Assembly: GCA_947630835.1 (NCBI GenBank)
Contig: CANRIZ010000008.1
Coordinates: forward strand, 24,944-88,943
Length of the DNA: 64,000 bases
Source: an uncultured Clostridia bacterium
Lineage (GTDB): Bacteria > Bacillota > Clostridia > Oscillospirales > Acutalibacteraceae
Reading direction: 5' to 3'
A program made the translations under genes and the position numbers. This document shows, one piece after another, positions 55,707-64,000 of this stretch (position 1 is the first letter of the stretch; the number at the start of each line of letters is the position of its first letter). The notes beneath the pieces are model-generated. The model was not told where the DNA came from, did no database searches, and saw only the letters and a list, made by a program, of their open reading frames with translations.

Positions 55707-57188
55707 TTATTTGTTGTAAAGCAGCTTTTTCTGCCTTGCCGGTTCGCAAGTCACGTTTATCCCAAGCTTGTTAAGCGTGTGCATATCCACCTCCGCAAGT
55801 ATTACGCTCGAATGCATCTCGCAGCCTCTGAGCTTTTTAAGCGCCTGCATCGCCTTTTCCGCCGTGGGATTGGTTGCGGCGGAAATAGAAAGCGCAATAA
55901 GCACCTCGTCGGTATGAAGCCTCGGGTTTCGGTTGCCGAGATGGTTCAGCTTTAAATCCTGAATAGGCTCGATAACTATGGGCGAAACCAAATCTATATC
56001 GTCGCTTATGTTTGCTATTTTTTTCAAAGCGTTTAGCAAAAGAGCCGAGGAAGAACCCAAAAGGGCCGAGGTTTTGCCCGTAATTACGGTGCCGTCGTTT
56101 AATTCCATCGCCGTAGCCGGCGCAGCGGTTTTCTCGCTCATTTTAAGCGCGGGAGCAACGCATTTGCGGTATTCGGGCGTAATTTCAAGCTGTTTCATCA
56201 AAAGCTCGAGGTTATAAATTTCCGAATCTACGTTTTCGCCGTTTTTCTTTTTGACAAGAGCCTTGTAGTATCTCCTGATTACCTCCTGCTTCGACGCCTC
56301 GCAAACGGCCTCGTCGTCTATTATGCAATTACCCGCCATATTAACGCCCATATCCGTAGGCGATTTATACGGTGAAGAGCCGTAAATCCTTTCAAAAATG
56401 GCGTTAAGAACGGGGAATATTTCTATATCCCTGTTGTAATTTACCGTAGTTTCGCCATACGCCTCCAAATGGAAGGGGTCTATCATATTTACGTCGTTTA
56501 AATCGGTTGTGGCGGCCTCGTAAGCAAGATTTACGGGGTGCTTCAGCGGCAAATTCCAAATAGGGAAGGTTTCAAATTTTGCGTAGCCGGCCTGTATTCC
56601 CCTCTTGTGCTCGTGGTAAAGCTGAGAAAGGCAAACCGCCATTTTGCCGCTGCCGGGGCCCGGAGCGGTAACTACTGTCAGCGAACGCCCGGTTTCTATG
56701 TAATCGTTTTTGCCGTAGCCCTCGTCGCTTACTATAAGCTTAACGTCCTGAGGATAATTTTCGATTTTGTAATGCTTATATACCTTAACGCCGAGGCCCT
56801 CTAACTTTTCTATAAATTTAACCGCCGTAGGCTGATCGCCGAACTGAGTCATAACGACTCCGCTGACCAAAAGCCCGAAATTTCGGTAAATATCTATAAG
56901 CCTTAGAACGTCGAGGTCGTAGGTTATGCCTATGTCGCCCCTGATTTTGTTTTTCTCTATGTCGTTTGCGTTGATGGCTATTATCATTTCCGCTTCGTCT
57001 TTTAATTCAAGAAGCATTTTCATTTTGCTGTCGGGCAAAAAGCCGGGCAGCACTCTCGAAGCGTGCAGGTCGTCAAAAATTTTGCCTCCGAATTCAAGAT
57101 ACAGCTTCCCGCCGAACTTATTTATTCTCTCCCTTATGTGTTCAGACTGGGTTTTCAAGTATTTGTCGTTGTCAAATCCGATTTTCAC
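55707..57188 (-). CDS. DUF1846 family protein
   Basis: 493 residues, full length for DUF1846. The opening MKIGFDNDKYLKTQSEHIRERI is characteristic in its first part, followed by KLYLEFGGKIFDDLHASRVLPGF, AINANDIEKNKIRGD, TAPGPGSGKMAVCLSQLYHE and an Asn-rich central segment. The fold combines a nucleotide-binding-like domain (GPGSGK) with a larger alpha/beta region. It is widespread in Firmicutes with no settled function. It is monocistronic, between the Ile T-box gene and ung. Confidence 0.88.
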   Translation of the reverse strand: MKIGFDNDKYLKTQSEHIRERINKFGGKLYLEFGGKIFDDLHASRVLPGFLPDSKMKMLLELKDEAEMIIAINANDIEKNKIRGDIGITYDLDVLRLIDIYRNFGLLVSGVVMTQFGDQPTAVKFIEKLEGLGVKVYKHYKIENYPQDVKLIVSDEGYGKNDYIETGRSLTVVTAPGPGSGKMAVCLSQLYHEHKRGIQAGYAKFETFPIWNLPLKHPVNLAYEAATTDLNDVNMIDPFHLEAYGETTVNYNRDIEIFPVLNAIFERIYGSSPYKSPTDMGVNMAGNCIIDDEAVCEASKQEVIRRYYKALVKKKNGENVDSEIYNLELLMKQLEITPEYRKCVAPALKMSEKTAAPATAMELNDGTVITGKTSALLGSSSALLLNALKKIANISDDIDLVSPIVIEPIQDLKLNHLGNRNPRLHTDEVLIALSISAATNPTAEKAMQALKKLRGCEMHSSVILAEVDMHTLNKLGINVTCEPARQKKLLYNK

Positions 57189-57212
57189 TGTAATTCATCC
57201 TCATTCAAGTTA

Positions 57213-57250
57213 TAAAAAAATTCGGAGGCGGCTACACAACCACTTCCGAA
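57213..57250 (-). terminator. Terminator of the ung gene
   Basis: TTCGGA pairs with TCCGAA with additional GG/CC pairs inside a large loop, followed by T7 on the minus strand. Confidence 0.6.
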
Positions 57251-57320
57251 GTGCGACACTGATTATTATAAATGCTTATGCCGAAAAAATCAATAGTCCA
57301 AACCGAAATTTCGACAAAAA

Positions 57321-57992
57321 TCACCTTGTACTCCAGTCTATCGGCCGTTGATTGTTGCTTATGAGAATTTCGTTTGTTTTTGAAAAATGCCTGCAGCCGA
57401 AAAAGCCGTTGTACGCCGAAAGCGGACTCGGGTGAGCGCAGGTGAGCTTTGCATGCAGGGGATTGTCTATAATCGCCGCCTTGTTTCTTGCGTTTGCTCC
57501 CCAAAGCAGAAAAACAACCGTAGTTTGCTTTTTGTTAAGCTCGGAAATCACCCTGTCGGTAAATATCTCCCAGCCCATTCCCTTGTGGCTGTTGGCGCTC
57601 CCCTCGCGCACGGTAAGCACGGTGTTTAAAAGCAAAACTCCCTGCTTTGCCCATTTGGTAAGCTCGCCGTATGACAAATCGTTTTCTATGCCCGTATCCG
57701 ACTTAATTTCCTTAAATATATTTTGAAGCGACGCCGGAGGCGTTACCCCCGCCTTTACCGAAAAGCACAGCCCGTGCGCCTGCCCGAAGCCGTGATAAGG
57801 GTCCTGCCCCAAAATGACTACCCTCGTATCTTCAAACGAGGTGTATTTAAGGGCGTTGAAAATATCCTCCATAGGAGGGAAAACGGTTCTCGATAAATAC
57901 TCGCTTTTCAAAAAAGCTCTCAGCTTTCTGTAATAGGGCTTATCGAACTCGCCTTTCAGAATTTCGTCCCAATCGTTTGAGAATGTAACCAT
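57321..57992 (-). CDS. ung: Uracil-DNA glycosylase, family 1
   Basis: 223 residues. The water-activating loop GQDPYHGFGQAHGLCFSV, the uracil-recognition LLLNTVLTV, and the minor-groove HPSPLS loop are all intact. It removes uracil from DNA to start base-excision repair. ATG 57992 is preferred, with AGGCGG 8 bases upstream; a GTG at 58001 would be too close to that SD. It is divergent from the flavoprotein gene. At its 3' end is a hairpin with T run before DUF1846. Confidence 0.95.
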   Translation of the reverse strand: MVTFSNDWDEILKGEFDKPYYRKLRAFLKSEYLSRTVFPPMEDIFNALKYTSFEDTRVVILGQDPYHGFGQAHGLCFSVKAGVTPPASLQNIFKEIKSDTGIENDLSYGELTKWAKQGVLLLNTVLTVREGSANSHKGMGWEIFTDRVISELNKKQTTVVFLLWGANARNKAAIIDNPLHAKLTCAHPSPLSAYNGFFGCRHFSKTNEILISNNQRPIDWSTR

Positions 57993-58103
57993 ATTCTTCA
58001 CCGCCTGTCATAAACGATTTTATCACATAAAACACGCGGTTTCAACTTTATTTTTATTTGCAAGCGGGCAATTCGTATGGTATTATAATAAAGGTGAGTT
58101 TGT

Positions 58104-59423
58104 ATGAAAAAAATTATCGTCGCCGGAGCGGGTCACGGCGGGCTTTCCGCAGCCGCAATGCTCGCTGAAAAGGGCTTTGACGTAACCGTTTTTGAAAAGA
58201 ACGAAAAGCGGGACTTGGGCTATGACTGGACCGATATTTTTGACAAAAGAGCCTTAATCCGCGCCGAAATACCCATGCCCGAAAGGGATAAATACACCGT
58301 AAAGGGCAGAGTCTGCTTTTACAGCCCCGACGGTAAAGCCAAATTCATTCAGCCCTCGCCGAAAAATCAGCCGCAAATTAAGATGGAAAGAAAAGATATT
58401 TACGCCTTGCTCGTTTCAAAGGCGGAAAAATGCGGCGTAAAATTTGAATACGGCTGCAAGGTAAACTCGCCGGTAACCGAGGGCAAAAGAGTTGTGGGAA
58501 TCGACACGGACAAGGGCGTTTTTTTCGGCGATTTGGTGATTGACGCCTGCGGCTGCGACTCGCCCGTAAGGAAAAATCTGCCCTCCGGCCTCGCCGTTCA
58601 AAAAGAGGCGGGCAAATTGGAGAAATTTTATGTTTTCAGGGCGTTTTTCAATAATCCCGAAAGCAGAAAATCCGACGAGGATTTTGCTCTGACGTTATTT
58701 CCCCGCGGAATTCCGGGCATAAGCTGGATTATGTCCGAGGAAAGCTTCACCGACGTGCTTATAGGCAGGTTTGAAGACTTTTCATACGGGGAAGCGCTCG
58801 ACGCCGTAAACCATATGAGAAAAAACAACCCGCTTATAGGCAACGATGTTGTCAGGGCGGGCAGCTTTGCGGTTATTCCCGTCCGTCAACCCCTCGGCAA
58901 AATGGTGTGCGACGGATACGCCGCCATAGGCGACAGCGCGTTTATGACCGTTCCGCTTATAGGCTCGGGAATAGCCAACGCGCTTTTCGCTTCCGAAATT
59001 CTCGCCAAAACCGTTATAAACGATTTTTCCGGGGAATTTACCGCTGAAACGCTTTGGCGGTATCAATATGAATATTTTTCAAAAATCGCCGTTAAATCCG
59101 CGCCGCTCGCCTGCTTCAAAAGTCTGCTTGCCGGTTTGGACCCGAATACCCTCGACAGGGTTTTCCGTACCGGAAACGACAGATTTTTCCGCGGTCTGAC
59201 GGACGCTTTGGGAAAGAATTTCGACTTTTTAAAATTTGCGGCTCGGGCTTGCGGGATTTTCAAAAACGCGGTCGCCGATAAGGAGCTGTCAAAAAAGCTC
59301 GCCTCCTGCGTAAAAAGTATAATCCGTCTGTTTGTTCTGATAGAGAAAATGCCGCGGTCATACAACGAAAACGATGTAATTTTATGGGAGCAGAAATATA
59401 ACGAAATTTTCGGGATAAATTGA
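58104..59423 (+). CDS. FAD-dependent oxidoreductase (geranylgeranyl-reductase/monooxygenase-like fold)
   Basis: 439 residues. The N-terminal dinucleotide-binding motif (IIVAGAGHGGLSAAAMLAEKG) has the GxGxxG pattern with acidic residue at the end of strand 2 (VFEKNE). A DG-like motif (DLVIDACGCDSPVRK) and the second FAD motif (GYAAIGDSAFMTVPLIGSGIANAL, read in parts) place it in the p-hydroxybenzoate hydroxylase/GGR superfamily. The C-terminal 130 residues are unassigned. A promoter with an extended -10 (TGGTATTATAAT) lies directly upstream, with AAAGGTGAG as SD. The substrate is unknown. Confidence 0.83.
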   Translation: MKKIIVAGAGHGGLSAAAMLAEKGFDVTVFEKNEKRDLGYDWTDIFDKRALIRAEIPMPERDKYTVKGRVCFYSPDGKAKFIQPSPKNQPQIKMERKDIYALLVSKAEKCGVKFEYGCKVNSPVTEGKRVVGIDTDKGVFFGDLVIDACGCDSPVRKNLPSGLAVQKEAGKLEKFYVFRAFFNNPESRKSDEDFALTLFPRGIPGISWIMSEESFTDVLIGRFEDFSYGEALDAVNHMRKNNPLIGNDVVRAGSFAVIPVRQPLGKMVCDGYAAIGDSAFMTVPLIGSGIANALFASEILAKTVINDFSGEFTAETLWRYQYEYFSKIAVKSAPLACFKSLLAGLDPNTLDRVFRTGNDRFFRGLTDALGKNFDFLKFAARACGIFKNAVADKELSKKLASCVKSIIRLFVLIEKMPRSYNENDVILWEQKYNEIFGIN

Positions 59424-59735
59424 AAATTTTTGCTTTATCTCAGCCAAAAAGCCAAAAAGGCAAAAACTTTTTCTACTAAAAATTGTATAGAATTAATGAA
59501 AATTAAAAATATGCCAAAATGAGTTGAATATCGACGAAAAAGGTTGTATCATTTAATATACAAATATATATAAGCAAAAATTTGCGGCGTTGCCGATTGC
59601 GGTAAATCAGCTTCGTTTTTTAATGCGATTTTCTGAAATTTATCGTACGCTTCTTCGTAATTTTTTCAAATTAAATTAACTTTAAACTTTAACTTTAACT
59701 TTTAACTTAAACTTTAAAAAAATGCGTTTGTGTAA
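59424..59735. other. Intergenic region with AACTTTA tandem repeat
   Basis: 312 AT-rich bases with no ORF or clear terminator. The 3' part (59678-59716) is a run of imperfect AACTTTA/AACTTTTA units directly upstream of the O-acylation cluster. A similar but shorter sequence is found at about 2093-2112. Confidence 0.6.
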
Positions 59736-59759
59736 GTGAGGTCAACACCAAATAATAAA

Positions 59760-60590
59760 ATGAAAAAACAAATTTTAAAAATTATTTTAATCATAGTTAT
59801 ACTGATTCTGCCTATGATAAGCTTGGTTCGCGTTATTTCATCAAAGAGCAGCGGCGCTTCGCCGACGGCGCAGAACGGCGGGGCGGATTTATCGGCGGTA
59901 TCCGAGCTTGACGGTCACAGCGTATCTGACATAGAAAACGAAATAGACTCGAAGGAAAAAAAGGAACAGGAAAAGCTAAAAAAAGAACAGCAGGCAGCGC
60001 AGCTTAAAAAGGAAAAAAGCGAAAGAGTAAAGGAGCTTTTGGAAAACATCAAAAACGGCAAAACCTCCTACAGACAGCTGCTTAAAGGTACGGTTATAGC
60101 GGGCGATTCGCTTATGCACGGTATGAACGAGTACAAAATATTGGACAATTCATACCTCGTTACAAAGGTAAGCGCAAATCTAAAGCATTTAAGGGAAAGC
60201 GTCCCCACCATAGTCAACCTCAACCCGAAGATACTTGTCGTTCATTACGGTCTTAACAATATGAGTACGGACAGTACGGAAATCAAAAATTTCGTAAGCG
60301 CTTACGAAAAGGTTTTGAAGGACTTGCACTCAAAGCTTCCCAACACCAAAATCGTCGTAAGCTCCGTTTTGAACGTATCGTCAAAAAAATCCACCGGACG
60401 TTATAAGGACATACCCAATTTCAATTCCAAGCTCAAAGAAATGTGTAAAAACAACGGCTTCACGTTTCTTGACAATTCCGAGCTTATTTCCGGAGAAAGC
60501 AGTTATTACGAGCAGGACGGCATGCACGTAATCAAAAAGTTTTACACTGAAAAATACCTGCCCAACCTCGTAGTGGAGCTCGGGCTTTAA
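59760..60590 (+). CDS. Membrane-anchored SGNH/GDSL-like hydrolase
   Basis: 276 residues from ATG 59760; a GTG 24 bases upstream is an alternative, and neither has a good SD. One N-terminal membrane segment (ILKIILIIVILILPMISLV), a charged coiled-coil-like stretch rich in Glu/Lys (about 60-105), then an SGNH fold: block I VIAGDSLMHGM (Ser), block III VHYGLNNM (Asn), block V YYEQDGMHVIKKFY (Asp-x2-His). It acts outside the membrane as a probable acyl-esterase or acyltransferase on a surface glycopolymer. It opens a four-gene cluster with an MBOAT and a DHHW protein, the usual setting of O-acetylation systems. Confidence 0.8.
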   Translation: MKKQILKIILIIVILILPMISLVRVISSKSSGASPTAQNGGADLSAVSELDGHSVSDIENEIDSKEKKEQEKLKKEQQAAQLKKEKSERVKELLENIKNGKTSYRQLLKGTVIAGDSLMHGMNEYKILDNSYLVTKVSANLKHLRESVPTIVNLNPKILVVHYGLNNMSTDSTEIKNFVSAYEKVLKDLHSKLPNTKIVVSSVLNVSSKKSTGRYKDIPNFNSKLKEMCKNNGFTFLDNSELISGESSYYEQDGMHVIKKFYTEKYLPNLVVELGL

Positions 60591-60600
60591 CGGTGAAAAA

Positions 60601-61071
60601 ATGAAATACAGAATTATAGAGATTTTTTGTGTGATATTTGCGGCGGCATTTATTGCATATTCCGTATTTTCAAATACGGGCAGCAAAAAATCCGCCGAGG
60701 AAATATACGGCAAAATGGCTGAGGATTCCCGCTTCTCACGGGGGCTTATTTTACGGGACAATTCCTTTTTCAAAAAGACCTTCGGAGTTTCGGCGGACGA
60801 ATTCGAGAGCTTTGTCTACTATTCCTCGGACGACGTTATGGACGTCAACGAGCTGCTTATAGTTAAATTCGATAAAAATCGGGCGGCTCGGGAGCTTAAA
60901 GAGAAAATAGAAAATTACGTTTCCGAAAACATTGAAATTTTTGAAGGCTACGCGCCCGAGCAGGGAGAGCTTCTTAAAAATTACATACTTGAAACAAACG
61001 CGAACACTTTATTCTTTTTTGTCGGAGGAGAAAGCGAGGCTGCGCAGGACGCCTTCAACAGCGCCTTGTAA
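60601..61071 (+). CDS. DUF4358 protein
   Basis: 156 residues. N-terminal signal-anchor (IIEIFCVIFAAAFIAYSVF), then an extracytoplasmic alpha/beta domain with FFKKTFGVSADEFESFVYYSSDD-type sequence (in part) and VNELLIVKFD. DUF4358 proteins are commonly encoded beside MBOAT/DHHW genes in Clostridia; their role is unknown. It begins 10 bases after the SGNH gene and ends 21 before the MBOAT gene, so is in the same operon. Confidence 0.85.
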   Translation: MKYRIIEIFCVIFAAAFIAYSVFSNTGSKKSAEEIYGKMAEDSRFSRGLILRDNSFFKKTFGVSADEFESFVYYSSDDVMDVNELLIVKFDKNRAARELKEKIENYVSENIEIFEGYAPEQGELLKNYILETNANTLFFFVGGESEAAQDAFNSAL

Positions 61072-61092
61072 GCGGCTTTAAGGGACGACGAT

Positions 61093-62526
61093 ATGGTTTT
61101 CAGCAGCATAACATTTTTACTTGTTTTTCTGCCGTTGATTACGGCGCTTTACTATCTGCCGTCGGTTTTTCTCCGCCGTAAGCTTTTAAACGACGGCAAG
61201 GTTCACGGCTTAATAAAATATCAAAACACGGTTCTCTGTCTCGGGAGCCTGTTTTTCTATGCCTGGGGAGAACCCGTAAATATAATTCTGATGCTCGTAA
61301 GCATACTGTTTAATTATGCGGCGGGCATCGATATGAGCAGATACGAAAAGAAGTCCGCCCGCAGGCGGGTTATTTTCTCTTTAGCCGTGGTTTTCAACCT
61401 CGCAATGCTCGGCTTTTTCAAATACAGCGGGTTCATAGCTCAAAACGTATGCGCTTTGAGCGGGCTTAAAAACAATTTCTTTGAACCCGCCCTGCCCATA
61501 GGCATATCGTTTTACACTTTCCAAATTCTTTCCTATATTACGGACGTTTATAAAGACGAGGTTAAATGCCAAAAAAGCATAATTGACTTTGCCCTTTACA
61601 TCTCTATGTTCCCCCAACTTATTGCAGGACCCATAGTACAGTATTCCACTATTAACGGTCAGCTGACGGAAAGGGAGGAATCCTTCCGCAGGGCTTCAAA
61701 AGGCGTGTATCTTTTCGTAATAGGGCTTGCGAAAAAGGTGTTTTTGGCAAATACGGCGGGCTCCGTCTACGCCGATTACATCGCCGTAGGTTTTGATAAG
61801 CTGTCCTCTTTGGGAGCTTGGAGCGCAATCATATTCTACGCTTTCCAGATTTATTTCGACTTCAGCGGATATTCCGATATGGCAAGGGGGCTCGGGCTGA
61901 TTTTCGGCTTTAATCTGCCCGAAAATTTCAACTATCCCTACACCTCAAAAAGCGTCACCGAGTTTTGGAGAAAATGGCATATCACTTTAAGCTCCTGGTT
62001 CAGGGATTACGTCTATATCCCGCTTTCGGGAAGCCGCTGTTCAACGCCGAGGCATATATTTAACCTTTTTGCGGTTTGGTTTCTTACCGGGCTTTGGCAC
62101 GGCGCTTCGTGGAATTTTGTGCTTTGGGGCCTCTATTACTTCCTGCTGCTCGTTGCGGAAAAATACGTTTTCAAAAATATACTTAAAAAAATACCGAACC
62201 TCCTAAGGCATATATTGACCTTGATTTTGGTTCTTTTCGGCTGGGCGATTTTCTCCTGCACGGAGCTTTCACAGCTCGCCCTGTTTACAAAATGCCTTTT
62301 CGGATTAAACGGAGCGTCCGATTCAAATTCGCTCTATTTGCTTTATTCAAACTTGACTATTATGCTGACCATGGCGGTATTTTCAACAAACCTTTTCGAC
62401 CTCAAGGAGAAAAATAGAAGGCTCAAGGGTTGGGTTAAGTACATAATAATGCTTGCCCTGCTTTTATTGAGCTTGGTATATCTTGTAGGCAACAGCTTTA
62501 ATCCTTTCTTGTATTTCAGATTTTAA
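61093..62526 (+). CDS. MBOAT-family O-acyltransferase (AlgI/DltB-like)
   Basis: 477 residues with about ten membrane helices. Family landmarks: FSSITFLLVFLP at the start, NYAAGIDM, LPIGISFYTFQILSY, FPQLIAGPIVQY, FQIYFDFSGYSDMARGLG, FWRKWHITLSSWFRDYVYIPL, and the catalytic His in FLTGLWHGASWNF. It moves an acyl (commonly acetyl) group across the membrane to an acceptor handled by the partner SGNH/DHHW proteins. The polymer (peptidoglycan, teichoic acid or exopolysaccharide) is not indicated by neighbours here. Confidence 0.94.
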   Translation: MVFSSITFLLVFLPLITALYYLPSVFLRRKLLNDGKVHGLIKYQNTVLCLGSLFFYAWGEPVNIILMLVSILFNYAAGIDMSRYEKKSARRRVIFSLAVVFNLAMLGFFKYSGFIAQNVCALSGLKNNFFEPALPIGISFYTFQILSYITDVYKDEVKCQKSIIDFALYISMFPQLIAGPIVQYSTINGQLTEREESFRRASKGVYLFVIGLAKKVFLANTAGSVYADYIAVGFDKLSSLGAWSAIIFYAFQIYFDFSGYSDMARGLGLIFGFNLPENFNYPYTSKSVTEFWRKWHITLSSWFRDYVYIPLSGSRCSTPRHIFNLFAVWFLTGLWHGASWNFVLWGLYYFLLLVAEKYVFKNILKKIPNLLRHILTLILVLFGWAIFSCTELSQLALFTKCLFGLNGASDSNSLYLLYSNLTIMLTMAVFSTNLFDLKEKNRRLKGWVKYIIMLALLLLSLVYLVGNSFNPFLYFRF

Positions 62527-62541
62527 CGGGAGGCGATATAT

Positions 62542-63720
62542 ATGGAAACGGCGGAAATCACAATAGAAGTTGCCGCAAAAAAGCGCCCAAAAAAAGCCTT
62601 GTTTTGGCATGCGCTGACTGTTTTCAGCTTTTTTGCGTTACTCGTCTGTCTGCTCGTTTTAAAAATTGCGAGCGATGACAAACCGTTTTCGCAAACCGAA
62701 AACCGTTATCTTGAACAAAAGCCCAAGCTCGGCATTTCGGCTGTAAAAAGCGGCGATTTTATGTCGAGAGTTGAAAATTATTTTTCGGACCAGTTCCCGT
62801 TCAGGGACAGGATAGTTTCCTTTAAATCGGCGGCGGAACGCTCTCTCGGTAAAACCGAGCAAAATAACGTTTATATAGGAAAAGACGGTTGGCTTTTTGA
62901 AAACCAAAGCAAATACGACGCAAAAAAAGTAAAGCTGACGACGGACGCGCTTTCCGAATTTTCCGAGAACTGCAAAATCAAAAATCAGGTTTTTATGCTC
63001 GTTCCCGACTCAACCTTTTTTATGAAGGATAAACTGCCCCGTTTTCTTCAATTTGAAAGCCAGGCGGAGCAAATCGCTCAAATACACAAGGCGCTTCCGG
63101 AAAATATGAAAAAAATCGACTCCGTAAAGATGTTCGATTCGGTTAAGGATAAAAGCACGCTTTACTACAAAACCGACCATCACTGGACTTCAAGAGCGGC
63201 AAAAACGGCTTTTGACTTCACCGCCCCACAGCTCGGCATAGACGCGTCTAAAACGGAGTTTGAATTTCACCGCTTGACCGATAATTTTTACGGCACGCTC
63301 GCCTCGTCCTCCGGGATATACGATTCGCCGGACGCAATCGAGGTCTGCATACCCAAGAACAGCGGGGGTACATACGTTGTAAACAACGCCGACGAAAAAT
63401 CAAAAGCGCCGTCGCTTTTTGCGCTTTCAAAGCTTGACCTTACAAACAAGTACGAGGTTTTTCTTGGCGGCAATTTTTCGAGAATTACAATTTCCACCAC
63501 CAACCTCAACCACAAAAATCTGCTTATATTGAAGGATTCCTACGCAAACTGCTTTATTCCTATGCTCACTCCGTTTTATCAGAATATAGTTATAATAGAC
63601 GCAAGGTATTTTACCGACAACATAAACGATATTTTACTGGATTATAAATTTACCGACCTCCTTGTGCTTTACAATGTAAATACTTTTCTTGAAGACGCAA
63701 GCTTAAAGGACGTTTTATAA
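62542..63720 (+). CDS. DHHW-family (AlgJ/AlgX-like) SGNH acyltransferase partner
   Basis: 392 residues. One N-terminal membrane helix (ALTVFSFFALLVCLLVLKIA), then FSQTENRYLEQKP, FSDQFPFRDRI, IGKDGWLFE, the DHHW motif (YKTDHHWTSRAAKTAF), and the C-terminal SGNH-like serine LLILKDSYANCFIPML. This matches AlgJ/AlgX-type proteins that receive the acyl group from MBOAT and transfer it to the polymer. GGGAGG precedes the ATG. Last gene of the cluster, ending at a strong terminator. Confidence 0.92.
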   Translation: METAEITIEVAAKKRPKKALFWHALTVFSFFALLVCLLVLKIASDDKPFSQTENRYLEQKPKLGISAVKSGDFMSRVENYFSDQFPFRDRIVSFKSAAERSLGKTEQNNVYIGKDGWLFENQSKYDAKKVKLTTDALSEFSENCKIKNQVFMLVPDSTFFMKDKLPRFLQFESQAEQIAQIHKALPENMKKIDSVKMFDSVKDKSTLYYKTDHHWTSRAAKTAFDFTAPQLGIDASKTEFEFHRLTDNFYGTLASSSGIYDSPDAIEVCIPKNSGGTYVVNNADEKSKAPSLFALSKLDLTNKYEVFLGGNFSRITISTTNLNHKNLLILKDSYANCFIPMLTPFYQNIVIIDARYFTDNINDILLDYKFTDLLVLYNVNTFLEDASLKDVL

Positions 63721-63728
63721 GACCAAAA

Positions 63729-63770
63729 AATTCGCTCGGATTTTTTCGTATCCGAGCGAATTTTCGTCTT
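63729..63770 (+). terminator. Terminator of the O-acylation cluster
   Basis: AATTCGCTCGGAT pairs perfectly with ATCCGAGCGAATT around an 8-nt loop; T-rich tail follows. Confidence 0.85.
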
Positions 63771-63952
63771 TTTTGAAAAAAAATCAAGTTTTCCCCAAAA
63801 AAAAATTCAAATTGAAAGAAGGTTCGGAAAATTCTCCCGAAAAGCGCGCAGAATCAAGGAATATCGGGGTCTTTCCGGTTGGGAACGGCTTGCGTTTCTT
63901 TTGGGAAATATCGCTTTTTTTCAATTTTTTTCATTTTTTTTGAAAAAATCTA

Positions 63953-63981
63953 TTGACAATCTTTTCTTCTTGTGCTATTAT
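63953..63981 (+). promoter_or_regulatory. Strong promoter for a gene beyond the window
   Basis: TTGACA (63953-63958), 17-base spacer, TATTAT (63976-63981). The downstream gene starts outside the window. Its spacer (ATCTTTTCTTCTTGTGC) is similar to that of the promoter at 34952-34980. Confidence 0.75.
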
Positions 63982-64000
63982 GCGCTTGTAAGGAAAACTT

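Noticed and set aside
59678..59716. Attachment site or origin-like iterons in the AACTTTA repeats
   Set aside because: Units are imperfect, AT-rich and irregular, with no integrase or replication gene nearby; they are treated as a simple repeat.

Overview
The window looks like a chromosomal segment of an anaerobic, low-to-mid GC, Gram-positive gut or rumen bacterium of the Ruminococcus/Oscillospiraceae kind. The reasons are type I dockerin modules on five secreted proteins, T-box leaders, a YerB-type lipoprotein, LytTR/GHKL signalling genes, ferredoxin-linked 2-oxoacid metabolism and several polysaccharide-degrading enzymes. No species name is claimed. There are no rRNA, tRNA, CRISPR or integrase/transposase genes in view.

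Layout. 1-2 kb: the start of an M16 peptidase-like gene and a radical SAM enzyme. 2-6.6 kb: two leucine-rich-repeat dockerin proteins read from a promoter whose spacer is mostly a G10 tract. 6.8-14 kb: glycoside hydrolases (GH95-like, GH2 beta-mannosidase, GH30) with a Nudix gene. 14.2-15 kb: a small divergent repressor pair with repeated operator-like sites. 15.4-21 kb: two zinc-ribbon membrane proteins divergent from a LytTR regulator and two tandem GHKL histidine kinases, with G/C homopolymers at a ribosome binding site and at both kinase ends. 21-31 kb: three transglutaminase-like dockerin proteins, Maf, Nudix, an M14-like protein without zinc ligands, and a MurD-MurL pair. 31-38.5 kb: EF-G-like GTPase, YerB-like lipoprotein, a 34-codon gene in structured RNA, copper export genes and a HAD phosphatase. 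38.6-55.6 kb: the branched-chain metabolism region. 55.7-64 kb: DUF1846, Ung, a flavoprotein and a four-gene O-acylation cluster.

The most striking part is 38.6-55.6 kb. Three T-box leaders read as leucine (CUC), valine (GUA) and isoleucine (AUC) each control an AMP-forming acyl-CoA synthetase. Between them lie a four-subunit ferredoxin-dependent 2-oxoacid oxidoreductase and a branched-chain aminotransferase. Together these could activate isovalerate, isobutyrate and 2-methylbutyrate, carboxylate the acyl-CoAs reductively and aminate the products to Leu, Val and Ile. Two of the synthetases carry N-terminal HTH and cupin domains. The third is fused to a xylose-isomerase-like barrel and follows a LeuA-like protein that has lost its catalytic residues but kept the leucine-binding domain. 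Because T-boxes switch on when tRNA is uncharged, the regulation argues for the biosynthetic direction.

A second theme is hypermutable sequence. Five G/C runs of 8-10 bases sit in a promoter spacer, in two Shine-Dalgarno positions and at the 3' ends of two kinase genes, which suggests phase-variable surface and signalling functions.
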